A stretch of DNA of 29,868 nt, taken from contig JAEXUD010000051.1 in the NCBI GenBank assembly GCA_023453025.1, positions 1 through 29,868 of the forward strand, written 5' to 3'. The notes below the pieces were generated by a model. That model had not been told where the DNA came from. It did not search any database and saw only the letters and a list, made by a program, of their open reading frames with translations. The stretch comes from Bacillota bacterium. Lineage in GTDB: Bacteria; Bacillota; Clostridia; Tissierellales; Sedimentibacteraceae. Shown piece after piece: positions 6,424 to 14,316 of the stretch (its first letter is position 1; each line of letters begins with the position of its first letter). A program made the translations under genes and the position numbers.

Positions 6424-7386
6424 ATGAGCTTTGATTACAAGGATGTAAAAGATGGGTATGAACGAATCAAAAACCATATACGCAAAACACCATTGGAGGA
6501 ATCCTATTACTTAGGGGATGAAAATAAAAGATATTTCTTTAAACTGGAATCTTTTCAAAGAGCAAAAAGCTTTAAAATTCGTGGTGCATTAAACAAAATG
6601 ATGACTTTAACCGAAGAAGAAAAATATCGTGGAATTGCAACAGTTTCTTCCGGGAATCATGGCAGTTCTGTTAGTTATGCTGCTTCAATACTTGGCATAA
6701 AAAATGCAAAGGTTATTGTGCCTCAAAATACTCCCCAAAGTAAAATAGATAAAATTAAATACTTTGGTGCGGATGTAATGCTTATGGGCAATAGCTATGA
6801 TGAAGCGCACACTTTAGGTATGGCATATATACAGGAAAAAGGTATGACCTATATTGATGCATATTATTCTGATCCCTATATATATGCTGGTCAAGGAACA
6901 ATTGCTGTTGAAATACTTGAACAAAATAAAGATATTGATACAATAGTAGTTCCCATTGGCGGGGGAGGGCTTATTACAGGCATAGCAGTTGCTGCAAAAG
7001 CAATAAAGCCTGATATTCGCATTATCGGCGTTCAGACAGAGGCTTGTCCTGCTATGATAAATTCGTATAGAGACAATGTTTTTTATGATGAATATCCAAG
7101 CAAAGAGTCATTGTGCGATGCTCTGATTGGTGGAATTGGCAAATTAAGCTATGAAATGGCAAAGGATTATGTGGATGATTTTTTGATTGTGACAGAAGAT
7201 TCCATTGCGAAAGCAGTCAGCTTTATGGCAAAGGAGGAGAAATATATTTGTGAAGCGGGAAGTTGCACAACAGTAGCTGCTGTTATGGAGCACCGTAAAC
7301 GAATTGGAGGGGAAAATATATGCCTTGTTCTGTCCGGCGGAAATATTGACGGAAAAATTTTAACTTCTATTTTAGAAAAATTTTGA
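6424..7386 (+). CDS. threonine-dehydratase-like PLP enzyme (EutB/IlvA fold)
   Basis: A 320-residue fold-type II PLP ammonia-lyase. FQRAKSFKIRGALNKM carries the PLP-binding lysine in SFKIRG, SSGNHGSSVSYAA is the SGNHG substrate loop, and PIGGGGLITGIA is the glycine-rich phosphate-binding loop. It has no C-terminal ACT regulatory domain, so it is of the short catabolic or serine-racemase-like type rather than the feedback-inhibited biosynthetic IlvA. AGGAGG lies upstream of the ATG. It is only 15 bases after the ornithine-cyclodeaminase-family gene, so the two are likely translated together. The likely chemistry is dehydration/deamination of a beta-hydroxy (or beta-amino) amino acid; L-threonine or L-serine remains possible. 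Confidence 0.88.
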   Translation: MSFDYKDVKDGYERIKNHIRKTPLEESYYLGDENKRYFFKLESFQRAKSFKIRGALNKMMTLTEEEKYRGIATVSSGNHGSSVSYAASILGIKNAKVIVPQNTPQSKIDKIKYFGADVMLMGNSYDEAHTLGMAYIQEKGMTYIDAYYSDPYIYAGQGTIAVEILEQNKDIDTIVVPIGGGGLITGIAVAAKAIKPDIRIIGVQTEACPAMINSYRDNVFYDEYPSKESLCDALIGGIGKLSYEMAKDYVDDFLIVTEDSIAKAVSFMAKEEKYICEAGSCTTVAAVMEHRKRIGGENICLVLSGGNIDGKILTSILEKF

Positions 7387-7426
7387 TTAAATAATATTAG
7401 GCTTTACTGCATGCGAGGTGAAGGAT

Positions 7427-8620
7427 ATGTATTCTGCTGAATTAAAAGATTTATGCAATAAATATTTAAATGATATAATACGTTATAGGCACCAGTTCCA
7501 CATGTACCCTGAATTAGGGGATAAAGAGTTTAAAACATCAAAAGCTGTTGCTGATGAGCTGAGGAAACATAATATCAAGGTTACCGAAAATGTTACAGGA
7601 ACCGGTGTTGTAGGAATTTTACAAGGCAAGTATCTTGGTAAGACGGTCTTGCTTCGAGCAGACATGGATGCGTTGCCGATTCAGGAAAGTACAGATGTGC
7701 CCTACAAATCAAAGGTTGATGGTGTAATGCATGCTTGTGGTCATGACGGGCACACAGCATCATTATTAGGTGCAGCCATGATTTTAAGTGAATTAAGAGA
7801 CCGGTTGCATGGAACCGTTAAATTTATTTTTCAGCCGAACGAAGAGTATGGAGACAGCGCCAGGCTGATGGTTGAAGGTGGTATTCTTGAAAATCCGCAT
7901 GTGGATGCTGCTTTTGGAATGCATTTTTGGGGAGCGTTTTTGGAAGGAAAAGTTTATGTTAAACATGGTCCTGCTATGTCAGCACCTGATAAGTTCATTT
8001 TTAAAGTGGTTGGTAAAGGAGGGCATGCTTCAACGCCTCATCTTTGCGTTGACCCTGTAATGATAACTGTGCAAGCTATAAATAACATGCAATCAATAAT
8101 AAGCAGAAGAAAAAGCACTTTTGAGCCGGCGGTAATTTCATTTTGCTCAATTAAAGCGGAAAGTGAGTATAACATAATACCTGAGGTTGTTGAAGTAATA
8201 GGAACAATAAGAACATTTGACTCTTCGTTGAGATTATGGATTATTGATTCTATGGAGCAAATTTTAAAAAGTACCGTGGAATCTCAGGGAGCTAAATATG
8301 AATTTATAATTGATGAAAATTATTCACTGCCTCCGGTTATAAATGATTATAAATTAACTGACCTGGTACAAAGTGCGGCTGAAAAGATAATTGGAAAGGA
8401 AAATGTGGAAGAGTTGAAAGAACCTTTAATGAGTTCAGAAGATTATGCTTTCTTTTCTAAAGCTGTACCTTCATCATTTTTCTTTGTAGGAATATCACCT
8501 GATGGTAATGAAGTTATTCATCATAATCCGAATTTTCAGTGGAATGATAAGAATTTGTATACTTCTGCATGTGTTATGGCACAATCAGTAGTTGATTTTC
8601 TTAATGAGAAAGAGCAATAG
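7427..8620 (+). CDS. M20-family metal-dependent amidohydrolase
   Basis: A 397-residue M20D amidohydrolase/aminoacylase. RADMDALPIQE gives the first metal-ligand region, HACGHDGHTA the Cys/His ligands, QPNEEYGD the catalytic Glu pair, GMHFWG a downstream ligand His, and HHNPNFQW the C-terminal ligand His. The central insertion (about residues 175-290) is the usual dimerisation lid. The ATG at 7427 is preferred over the GTG at 7418 because AGGTG lies six bases before it. Such enzymes remove acyl groups from N-acyl amino acids. As last gene of the operon it probably frees the amino acid that the two upstream enzymes process. A strong terminator follows. Confidence 0.88.
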   Translation: MYSAELKDLCNKYLNDIIRYRHQFHMYPELGDKEFKTSKAVADELRKHNIKVTENVTGTGVVGILQGKYLGKTVLLRADMDALPIQESTDVPYKSKVDGVMHACGHDGHTASLLGAAMILSELRDRLHGTVKFIFQPNEEYGDSARLMVEGGILENPHVDAAFGMHFWGAFLEGKVYVKHGPAMSAPDKFIFKVVGKGGHASTPHLCVDPVMITVQAINNMQSIISRRKSTFEPAVISFCSIKAESEYNIIPEVVEVIGTIRTFDSSLRLWIIDSMEQILKSTVESQGAKYEFIIDENYSLPPVINDYKLTDLVQSAAEKIIGKENVEELKEPLMSSEDYAFFSKAVPSSFFFVGISPDGNEVIHHNPNFQWNDKNLYTSACVMAQSVVDFLNEKEQ

Positions 8621-8638
8621 ATGGAATGAAAATTTTAA

Positions 8639-8686
8639 GCAAAAAATAGCCTTGAAATTTCTTAAGGTTATTTTTGCTTTTTCTTT
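8639..8686 (+). terminator. terminator of the amidohydrolase operon
   Basis: GCAAAAAATAGCCTT pairs with AAGGTTATTTTTGC (8639 to 8677), followed by TTTTTCTTT. Confidence 0.8.
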
Positions 8687-8763
8687 ATTTTATAAATTGT
8701 TTTTCATTAACATGCTAAATAAATCAAGTTAATAAAAATGTCAGTGCCTTTTTACAGCAATCG

Positions 8764-9228
8764 TTATTCATCTGTCATATTATCATCTGCATCTTCATTT
8801 GCCTTTTTATCACTCATATTTAGTAAAAAACTTTGGGCTGAGATCCATGCAACAAAAAATATAATTACCGAAACAATTAATTTTAGAAAATCTGCCATAT
8901 TTGTAAAATCAGTATGAAATACAAAAAGTTGTACTAATATGAATGTTATTGAACCTACTATAGCACCCGTCAAATTTACTTTTTTTCTTTCCTGTTTATT
9001 TCTGTATGTCAAATATAATCCTTTAAATACACTGTTTACAGTTACATAAATGGAGAGGCCTAGTGTAAGCAAGAATATATCCATATATTCAGACGGTTCC
9101 TGTTTTAATATAAACTGTCTGTATAACAACATACCCCATAATACCAGAAGGCATATTCCAAATGCATTTGAATTGATTTTCCTTTTTTCTGTAATAATTC
9201 TTTCATCTTCAATCTTCTTCAAACTCAC
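8764..9228 (-). CDS. small membrane protein coupled to an HTH regulator
   Basis: A 154-residue protein with about four hydrophobic segments (near residues 22-38, 49-66, 86-104 and 113-132) and a short acidic tail (KKANEDADDNMTDE). It starts at GTG (9228), preceded by GGAGG within the end of the upstream gene; the stop of that gene and this start overlap as GTGA. Pairs of a tiny XRE regulator and a multi-pass protein of this size are frequent in Firmicutes, but the function of the membrane partner is not known to me. Translational coupling implies the two act together, perhaps as membrane sensor and DNA-binding partner. Confidence 0.75.
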   Translation of the reverse strand: MSLKKIEDERIITEKRKINSNAFGICLLVLWGMLLYRQFILKQEPSEYMDIFLLTLGLSIYVTVNSVFKGLYLTYRNKQERKKVNLTGAIVGSITFILVQLFVFHTDFTNMADFLKLIVSVIIFFVAWISAQSFLLNMSDKKANEDADDNMTDE

Positions 9229-9428
9229 TTCTCCACCTCCTCCCAGAAAATATCATTTAAAGTTTTATTAAGTTCCTTACAAATTGCTATACAAAGTTTC
9301 AATGTTGGGTTATATTTACCGGCTTCAATTAAGCTTATGGTCTGTCTTGTGACATTCACCCTTTCTGCTAGTTGTTCCTGTGTCAAATCCTTTTCAATTC
9401 GAGCTAATTTTAATTTAATATTTTTCAT
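9225..9428 (-). CDS. small XRE-family HTH regulator
   Basis: A 67-residue protein that is almost entirely one helix-turn-helix (KLARIEKDLTQEQLAERV, then RQTISLIEAGKYNPTLKLC). It resembles the short regulators that accompany small membrane proteins. The ribosome site before the ATG is weak (AAAAGTGA), whereas the promoter is near-consensus. Its last codons overlap the start of the membrane-protein gene by four bases. It probably autoregulates the pair. Confidence 0.88.
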   Translation of the reverse strand: MKNIKLKLARIEKDLTQEQLAERVNVTRQTISLIEAGKYNPTLKLCIAICKELNKTLNDIFWEEVEK

Positions 9429-9473
9429 TCACTTTTAAATACCCCCTTAGGTTTATCGGATTCTCATATTAGC

Positions 9474-9502
9474 ATTATAATGTATATATGGAATAATGTC
9501 AA
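9474..9502 (-). promoter_or_regulatory. near-consensus sigma-A promoter of the HTH/membrane-protein pair
   Basis: On the minus strand, TTGACA (9502-9497), a 17-bp spacer, then TATAAT (9479-9474). Both hexamers are perfect, about 45 bases before the start codon. Confidence 0.85.
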
Positions 9503-9768
9503 GTATATATTGCAAAATATACAAAATAATATTCTTATTAAATTCACATATTGTTTCAAAACCCGAAAAATACTTAGGTGCATATGTTCCCAAGTAGAAA
9601 TTGCCTAAGATAAATTATGGACAAGAAATAGTTATTTATGTCGGGGAAAAGGAATACAAAAGATTTTATTTAGTTTGAACTCTTATATAAATATTGTATA
9701 TGTGTAAGTAACTATTTTAAGAATATCCCATAATATAAAACATAAGTAAAATAGAATCGGAGGGTATT
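9503..9768. other. intergenic region upstream of sodC
   Basis: AT-rich with no coding frame. CTTAGG/CCTAAG form a short inverted repeat near 9573-9611. AC (9711-9712), 16 bases, CATAATATA (9729-9737) resembles a late-sporulation sigma-K promoter ahead of sodC. This is a weak motif in such AT-rich DNA. Confidence 0.35.
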
Positions 9769-10302
9769 ATGAATTACAATAATTATAGATGTATTTATTC
9801 AAGTAATAGCAATAAAGGATACTTTGAGGGAAATCGGTATAATAGAGCCGTAGCATATATATCAGGGGGACCTTTAGCACCTGATTTACAAGGTATTGTA
9901 GCATTTACCGATGTACCCGGAGGAACAGAAGTCTTTACAGAGGTATTTGGCCTGCCGCCTTATACGCCCGCAAATGGTCAGGCACAGCCGATTGGGCCGT
10001 TTGGTTTTCACATACATGAAAATGGGACTTGCGAAACAGGTGATGCTGCAGACCCATTTACTGCAGCAGGACAGCATTGGAATCCGACAAACCAGCCGCA
10101 TGGAAATCATGCAGGAGACTTCCCGGTCTTGTTTTCAAATAACGGATACGCAAGAATGACATTTTTTACCGATAAATTTAAAGTATCTCAAATACCAGGT
10201 AAGACGATAATAATTCATGAAAGCCCGGATGATTATAGAACACAGCCTTCAGGTGAATCCGGAAAAAGGCTTGCATGTGGTGTAATCCATCCTGTAATGT
10301 AG
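9769..10302 (+). CDS. sodC: Cu/Zn superoxide dismutase-like protein without signal peptide
   Basis: A 177-residue Cu/Zn SOD-family protein. FGFHIHENGTCETGD carries two copper-ligand His and the disulfide Cys, QHWNPTNQPHGNHAGDFP carries the bridging and zinc His and the zinc Asp, TIIIHESPDDY carries the last copper His, and SGKRLACGVI carries the catalytic Arg and second disulfide Cys. All metal ligands appear present. It disproportionates superoxide to peroxide and oxygen. Unlike most bacterial SodC it shows no hydrophobic leader or lipobox; the N-terminus (MNYNNYRCIYSSNSNKGY) is hydrophilic and Asn/Tyr-rich. It is thus cytosolic or perhaps a spore-surface protein. GGAGG stands five bases before the ATG. 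It looks monocistronic. Confidence 0.9.
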   Translation: MNYNNYRCIYSSNSNKGYFEGNRYNRAVAYISGGPLAPDLQGIVAFTDVPGGTEVFTEVFGLPPYTPANGQAQPIGPFGFHIHENGTCETGDAADPFTAAGQHWNPTNQPHGNHAGDFPVLFSNNGYARMTFFTDKFKVSQIPGKTIIIHESPDDYRTQPSGESGKRLACGVIHPVM

Positions 10303-10438
10303 TTATATTCATAAAATAAAGGTTAAATACATTTTTATTGCATTTTGATATAATATTGATATAAGTATATTGTAGGTGAATAACAAAGAATTTCAATTGA
10401 AGAACTCCATCTGGGTTCTTTTTTTATAACCCGGTAAG
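10303..10438 (+). terminator. sodC 3' region with terminator at 10401-10426
   Basis: AGAACTC-CATCT-GGGTTCT (10401-10419) is followed by seven T residues, about 100 bases after the sodC stop. The bases between hold TATAAT-like sequence but no coding frame. Confidence 0.65.
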
Positions 10439-10553
10439 CTTCAAAGGCATTAATGCGGACTTGTGGTATAAAAGGCGGTGGCTTTCATTGCTCAGTACGA
10501 CTACAAGAGCAGAAATGGCGCAGGTGATGTACAATCTATTGGTCAATAGGTAA
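10439..10553 (+). pseudogene. remnant of an S-layer-homology (SLH) domain protein
   Basis: The frame ending at the TAA at 10551-10553 reads TTTRAEMAQVMYNLLVNR. TRAEMAxxxYNLL is the hallmark C-terminal helix of an SLH repeat, the domain that anchors proteins to cell-wall polymer. The frame just upstream (NADLWYKRRW) is less SLH-like and probably frameshifted, and no start codon with a ribosome site is present. It is the 3' end of a surface-protein gene whose body has been deleted. Confidence 0.6.
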
Positions 10554-10559
10554 AACTTT

Positions 10560-10600
10560 ATAAAAATGGTACTATCATAAGATTAGTGCCATTTTTATAA
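10560..10600. terminator. strong bidirectional terminator after the SLH remnant
   Basis: A 15-bp stem (10560-10574 with 10584-10598), ATAAAAATGG... pairing with ...CCATTTTTAT with a single G-T pair and a nine-base loop. A- and T-rich flanks suit both directions. It is likely the original terminator of the lost surface-protein gene. Confidence 0.75.
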
Positions 10601-10881
10601 TGCAGCCTATGCAGTATAAGCGGAAGCATAAGATTTACTAAATATTATGAAATTAATTAAAGTAACATTTTGCATATGAATATAAGAATTTATAGAATAA
10701 AATCATGACCAAACTTACTTATAGTTCATATGCGTGAAGTGTACAATTATATGGTTGAAATTATTGTTATAATATTATACAATAATAATAATAAAAATAA
10801 ATAACCCAAATAAAAATTACAATATTTTTTGTGATTTTTATTTTTATACAAGTAAAGTATTTACATTTTAAGGAGGCAATA
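10601..10881. other. AT-rich region upstream of pruA
   Basis: No coding frame. It contains a short imperfect (AAT)n tract at about 10779-10800 and several TATAAT-like boxes (for example near 10769) without a clear -35 partner. Confidence 0.4.
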
Positions 10882-12474
10882 ATGAATAATAGCATAATAG
10901 GAGAAATTAAATTTGTAAATGAGGCTGTTTTAAAATATGAAACAGGTAGCCAGGAAAGAATTGAACTTGAAAAAGAATTAGCAAATATGAAAAGTTCTTT
11001 TATAGATATTCCTGTAATAATAGGAGGAAAAGAAATTAGAACCGGAAATAAAGGAATCTGCATTCTTCCTCACAATAAAAACAAGGTTATTGGAGAATTT
11101 CACAAAGCTTCTAAAAGTGAAGTTGAAATGGCAATTGAAGAAGCATTAAAAGCAAAAGAAAAATGGATGAAGATGCCTTGGCAGTCAAGAGTAGCTGTAT
11201 TTTTAAAGGCCGCTGAATTAGTTGCAGGATCTTGGAGAGCAAAAATAAATGCTGCTACTATGCTTATTCAAAGCAAGACATATAAACAGGCAGAAATTGA
11301 TGCTGCATGTGAATTAGCAGATTTCTTTAGATATAACGCAGCATGCCTGCCACAGGTTTATGCTGAGCAACCAATATCCCCCAACATGGTGTGGAATAAA
11401 ACAGAGTACAGACCTCTTGAAGGATTTATATATGCCGTATCTCCATTTAACTTTACTTCAATAGCAGGTAATTTACCAGGAGCACCTGCAATGACTGGTA
11501 ATGTTGTTTTGTGGAAACCGGCATCAGTTGCTGTATACACAGCATATATAATTTATCAGCTTCTTAAGGAAGCAGGACTTCCTGATGGTGTAATTAATTT
11601 CATACCGGGAAATGCAGAAGAAATAAGCGCTGTTGTACTAAAGAACAAGCACTTAAGCGGAATACATTTTACCGGTTCAACAAAGGTGTTTCAGGATATG
11701 TGGACTGCAGTAGGAAATAACATTACAAATTACAAAACATTCCCAAGGCTGGTAGGAGAAACCGGAGGCAAGGATTTCATAGTTGTTCATAATTCTGCAA
11801 ACATACAATCTGCTGCAAGGGGGCTTATTGACGGAGCATTTGAATACCAGGGACAAAAGTGTTCTGCAGCCTCACGTGCCTATATTGCAAAAAGCATATG
11901 GCCAGGCATAAAGGAAATAATCGTTGAAAAAGCTGCTAAAATTAAAGTAGGAGATATCGAAGAAACAGACACATTCATGGGTGCGGTAATAGATCAAAAA
12001 TCTTTTAATAATATAAAAAGCTATATTGCTTATGCAAATGATTCAAGCGATGCAGAAATAATATCCGGCGGAAACTGCGATGACAGTAAGGGCTACTTTG
12101 TGGAACCAACTATAATATTAACTAATGATCCGCATCTCAAAACCATGGAAGAAGAAATTTTCGGACCTGTATTGACAATCTATGTATATGACGATGATAA
12201 ATTTGACGAAACCCTTGCTTTAGTTGACAATACATCAGGGTATGCATTGACAGGCGCAATATTTGCAAGAGATAGATATGCAATAGAAAAGGCTGAAAAA
12301 ATATTAGTTAATGCAGCCGGCAATTTCTACATCAATGACAGGCCAACCGGTGCAGTTGTGGGACAGCAGCCATTTGGTGGTTCAAGGCTGTCCGGTACTA
12401 ATGATAAGGCTGGTTCAAAAATCAACATGATGCGTTGGATTAGTCCGAGAGTTACAAAAGAAACATTGTCTTAA
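10882..12474 (+). CDS. pruA: 1-pyrroline-5-carboxylate (glutamate semialdehyde) dehydrogenase
   Basis: A 530-residue aldehyde dehydrogenase of the P5C dehydrogenase branch. LVGETGGKDFIVVH carries the general-base Glu, YQGQKCSAASRAYI the catalytic Cys, EEIFGPVLTIYVYDD the conserved EEIFGP motif, and PTGAVVGQQPFGG...SGTNDKAGS the C-terminal signature typical of this branch. It oxidises glutamate-5-semialdehyde, formed from proline or from ornithine, to glutamate with NAD(P)+. AGGAGG precedes the ATG at 10882; upstream in-frame codons have no ribosome site. It stands alone with its own terminator and links proline/ornithine breakdown to glutamate in an amino-acid fermenter. Confidence 0.92.
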   Translation: MNNSIIGEIKFVNEAVLKYETGSQERIELEKELANMKSSFIDIPVIIGGKEIRTGNKGICILPHNKNKVIGEFHKASKSEVEMAIEEALKAKEKWMKMPWQSRVAVFLKAAELVAGSWRAKINAATMLIQSKTYKQAEIDAACELADFFRYNAACLPQVYAEQPISPNMVWNKTEYRPLEGFIYAVSPFNFTSIAGNLPGAPAMTGNVVLWKPASVAVYTAYIIYQLLKEAGLPDGVINFIPGNAEEISAVVLKNKHLSGIHFTGSTKVFQDMWTAVGNNITNYKTFPRLVGETGGKDFIVVHNSANIQSAARGLIDGAFEYQGQKCSAASRAYIAKSIWPGIKEIIVEKAAKIKVGDIEETDTFMGAVIDQKSFNNIKSYIAYANDSSDAEIISGGNCDDSKGYFVEPTIILTNDPHLKTMEEEIFGPVLTIYVYDDDKFDETLALVDNTSGYALTGAIFARDRYAIEKAEKILVNAAGNFYINDRPTGAVVGQQPFGGSRLSGTNDKAGSKINMMRWISPRVTKETLS

Positions 12475-12537
12475 TAATTTATAAAACTCATAATTATGAC
12501 AATTAATTCGTAAAAATTCATAATTTGTATTCGATTA

Positions 12538-12577
12538 AAAACCGTTATATTGTTAATAGTATAACGGTTTTCAATGT
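12538..12577 (+). terminator. pruA terminator
   Basis: Perfect 12-bp stem AAAACCGTTATA / TATAACGGTTTT with a ten-base loop, followed by a T-rich tail. Confidence 0.85.
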
Positions 12578-12583
12578 TTTTTG

Positions 12584-12612
12584 TTGATTATGTTAATTTG
12601 ATATGTTATAAT
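12584..12612 (+). promoter_or_regulatory. sigma-A promoter of the AOR operon
   Basis: TTGATT (12584-12589), exactly 17 bp, TATAAT (12607-12612), about 75 bases before the first gene at 12688. Confidence 0.75.
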
Positions 12613-12687
12613 TCAAACAATTATTGTTAAATAAATAATTAACGGTACTACTGATTATTTTAAATATTTGAAATGGAGGATTAATAT

Positions 12688-13317
12688 ATGAATGATGAAT
12701 CTAATTCAAATTTAGAATCAACTAATGAAGAGGAAATCACGTCAGAGTACGTTTCTAATGAAGAAAGTATCATTGAAGAGGTTCAGGATATAGTAACCCA
12801 AATGGGAACTTTAATCAGGGACAAATCATATGAAGGCAAATTAACAAATGCAGAAGATTTTTTGGACGAGCCGCTATCGTTAGAGGTTGATGAGATTTTA
12901 CCAAAGATTGATGAGCTTGAAGCAAGAGAAGAATTTTCTGATATTTGCATAAGTAAAGGAAAAGAAAAGATATATTTGTACTCAGATAATTACATAACAA
13001 AGAACTATGCCAACATGATGATTTATGTGGAAGAAAAGGATTTTTTTAAAATGATAGCTGATATAGTCAGAGAAGAATCCAGGATATATCCAAGACCAAC
13101 TGATGCAAGGCTTTTCAACAAGGCTCCTTTCAAGCTATCCAAAGAACAGTTTTATGAAGTATATAAGCAGCTTATAAACAAGGAAGAATATAAGGATATA
13201 CAAGAAGTTAAAGCCTCAAACAACGCACTATATCTATATTCTGATAAGTTTATGAAAAAAGCTCATGCATCTTCTCTTGCTGAGTGGATAGAAGTGGAAG
13301 CAGATCAGAATCCATAG
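12688..13317 (+). CDS. unknown acidic protein with internal duplication, first gene of the AOR operon
   Basis: A 209-residue hydrophilic, acidic protein with no signal peptide or membrane segment. The first 40 residues are a Glu/Ser/Asn-rich, probably disordered segment. Two related segments follow. Around residues 86-120, FSDICISKGKEKIYLYSD leads into NYITKNYANMMIYVEE; around 172-205, YKDIQEVKASNNALYLYSD leads into KFMKKAHASSLAEWIEVE. Both share a DI...LYLYSD(N/K)(Y/F)xxK pattern. TGGAGG precedes the ATG. It is 45 bases ahead of tatA and shares a promoter with the AOR genes, so a role as chaperone or assembly factor for the exported oxidoreductase is attractive, by position only. I do not recognise the family. 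Confidence 0.8.
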   Translation: MNDESNSNLESTNEEEITSEYVSNEESIIEEVQDIVTQMGTLIRDKSYEGKLTNAEDFLDEPLSLEVDEILPKIDELEAREEFSDICISKGKEKIYLYSDNYITKNYANMMIYVEEKDFFKMIADIVREESRIYPRPTDARLFNKAPFKLSKEQFYEVYKQLINKEEYKDIQEVKASNNALYLYSDKFMKKAHASSLAEWIEVEADQNP

Positions 13318-13362
13318 AGTACAATAATTAAGTTTTTAAATAAATCTGAAAGGAGTGAGAGA

Positions 13363-13536
13363 ATGTTTGGCAGATTAGGAGCTGGAGAGCTGATTTTAGT
13401 ATTGGCAATAGCTTTAGTGATTTTTGGACCATCAAAGCTTCCCGAGATAGGAAAAGCATTTGGAAAATCCATAAAGGAATTTAAAGACAGTGTAAATAAA
13501 AGTGATGAACCAGTAGATGAAGAAAAAATTAATTAA
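13363..13536 (+). CDS. tatA: TatA-type twin-arginine translocase subunit (first copy)
   Basis: A 57-residue TatA/E protein: N-terminal MFGRLGAGELILVLAIALVIF membrane helix interrupted only by the usual polar residues, hinge GPSKLPEIGK, an amphipathic helix (FGKSIKEFKDSVNK) and a short acidic tail. AAGGAGTGAGAGA precedes the ATG. It lies directly before a gene with a twin-arginine signal and is probably dedicated to exporting that complex. A paralogue (16628) lies after the AOR gene; no tatC is in the window. Confidence 0.9.
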   Translation: MFGRLGAGELILVLAIALVIFGPSKLPEIGKAFGKSIKEFKDSVNKSDEPVDEEKIN

Positions 13537-13594
13537 GATCAAATATGAAACTTTATAAGTTGATAACAACATTTATTTTGAAGGGAGAGTTATT

Positions 13595-14272
13595 ATGTTT
13601 GAAAGAGAAATTGAAGATTTTATCGAAAAAGTAAGAACAAGACGTGAATTTTTAAAAATGAGCGGTAAAGGTATTGCAGGTATTGCCGTTACAACTTCAG
13701 TTTTAAATCTAATTGGTTGTTCAAAAGAAGCTGAGCCGGTGGATAATCCGCCAACAGAAGTTACAGCATTTGTAATTCCGGCAGGTTTGGTTGTAGCCCA
13801 ACCAAACAAATGTACAGGGTGCCAAAGATGCGAAATGGTCTGTACTGTAACAAATGATGAAAAAATCCATCCTCTGATTTCCAGGGTTAAAATAGCAAGG
13901 AATTTCAATTATGGAAAAGAAATTACAGATAACTATCGTTATGAAAACGGATATTTCGGCAACTTTTTAATGACACCGGAAACATGCCATCAATGCGAAG
14001 ATGCTAAGTGTGCAGCTGCCTGTCCTAAAAAAGCAATCAGTCAAAATGAAACTACAAAAGCTTGGACAGTTGACGAGAGCCTATGTATTGGATGCGGAGC
14101 ATGTACAGAAGCATGTCCATGGCATATGCCTACAGTAGATCCAGAAGTAGGTAAGTCTACAAAATGCATTTTATGCGGAGCTTGCGCAGATAACTGCATA
14201 ACAGGAGCATTGAGCATTACCCCTTGGGAAAAATATGAAGCAGCATTGAGAAGAAAAGGATACAGAGCTTAA
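13595..14272 (+). CDS. Tat-exported four-cluster ferredoxin lipoprotein, AOR electron-transfer subunit
   Basis: A 225-residue protein with a twin-arginine signal (RTRREFLKMSGKG, then a hydrophobic stretch) ending in a lipobox-like LIGC at about residue 42. The mature part has four 4Fe-4S motifs: CTGCQRCEMVC, CHQCEDAKCAAACPK, CIGCGACTEACP and CILCGACADNC. This is the DmsB/HycB/YdhY type of electron-transfer subunit. It is 44 bases ahead of the AOR gene, so it is most likely the redox and export partner of the AOR, carrying it across the membrane folded and anchoring it by lipid. Export and lipidation are predicted from the signal only. AAGGGAG precedes the ATG. Confidence 0.9.
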   Translation: MFEREIEDFIEKVRTRREFLKMSGKGIAGIAVTTSVLNLIGCSKEAEPVDNPPTEVTAFVIPAGLVVAQPNKCTGCQRCEMVCTVTNDEKIHPLISRVKIARNFNYGKEITDNYRYENGYFGNFLMTPETCHQCEDAKCAAACPKKAISQNETTKAWTVDESLCIGCGACTEACPWHMPTVDPEVGKSTKCILCGACADNCITGALSITPWEKYEAALRRKGYRA

Positions 14273-14316
14273 GAAATTATTTTATATTATATTAGATTTG
14301 ATTGGAGGAAGAAAAA

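Noticed and set aside
10771..10800. AAT-rich repeat tract as a possible CRISPR or origin element
   Set aside because: Simple low-complexity AT sequence; no spacer-repeat pattern, no DnaA boxes recognised.
12815..13000. Minus-strand open frame within the unknown acidic gene
   Set aside because: Shadow of a gene with a good ribosome site and operon context.
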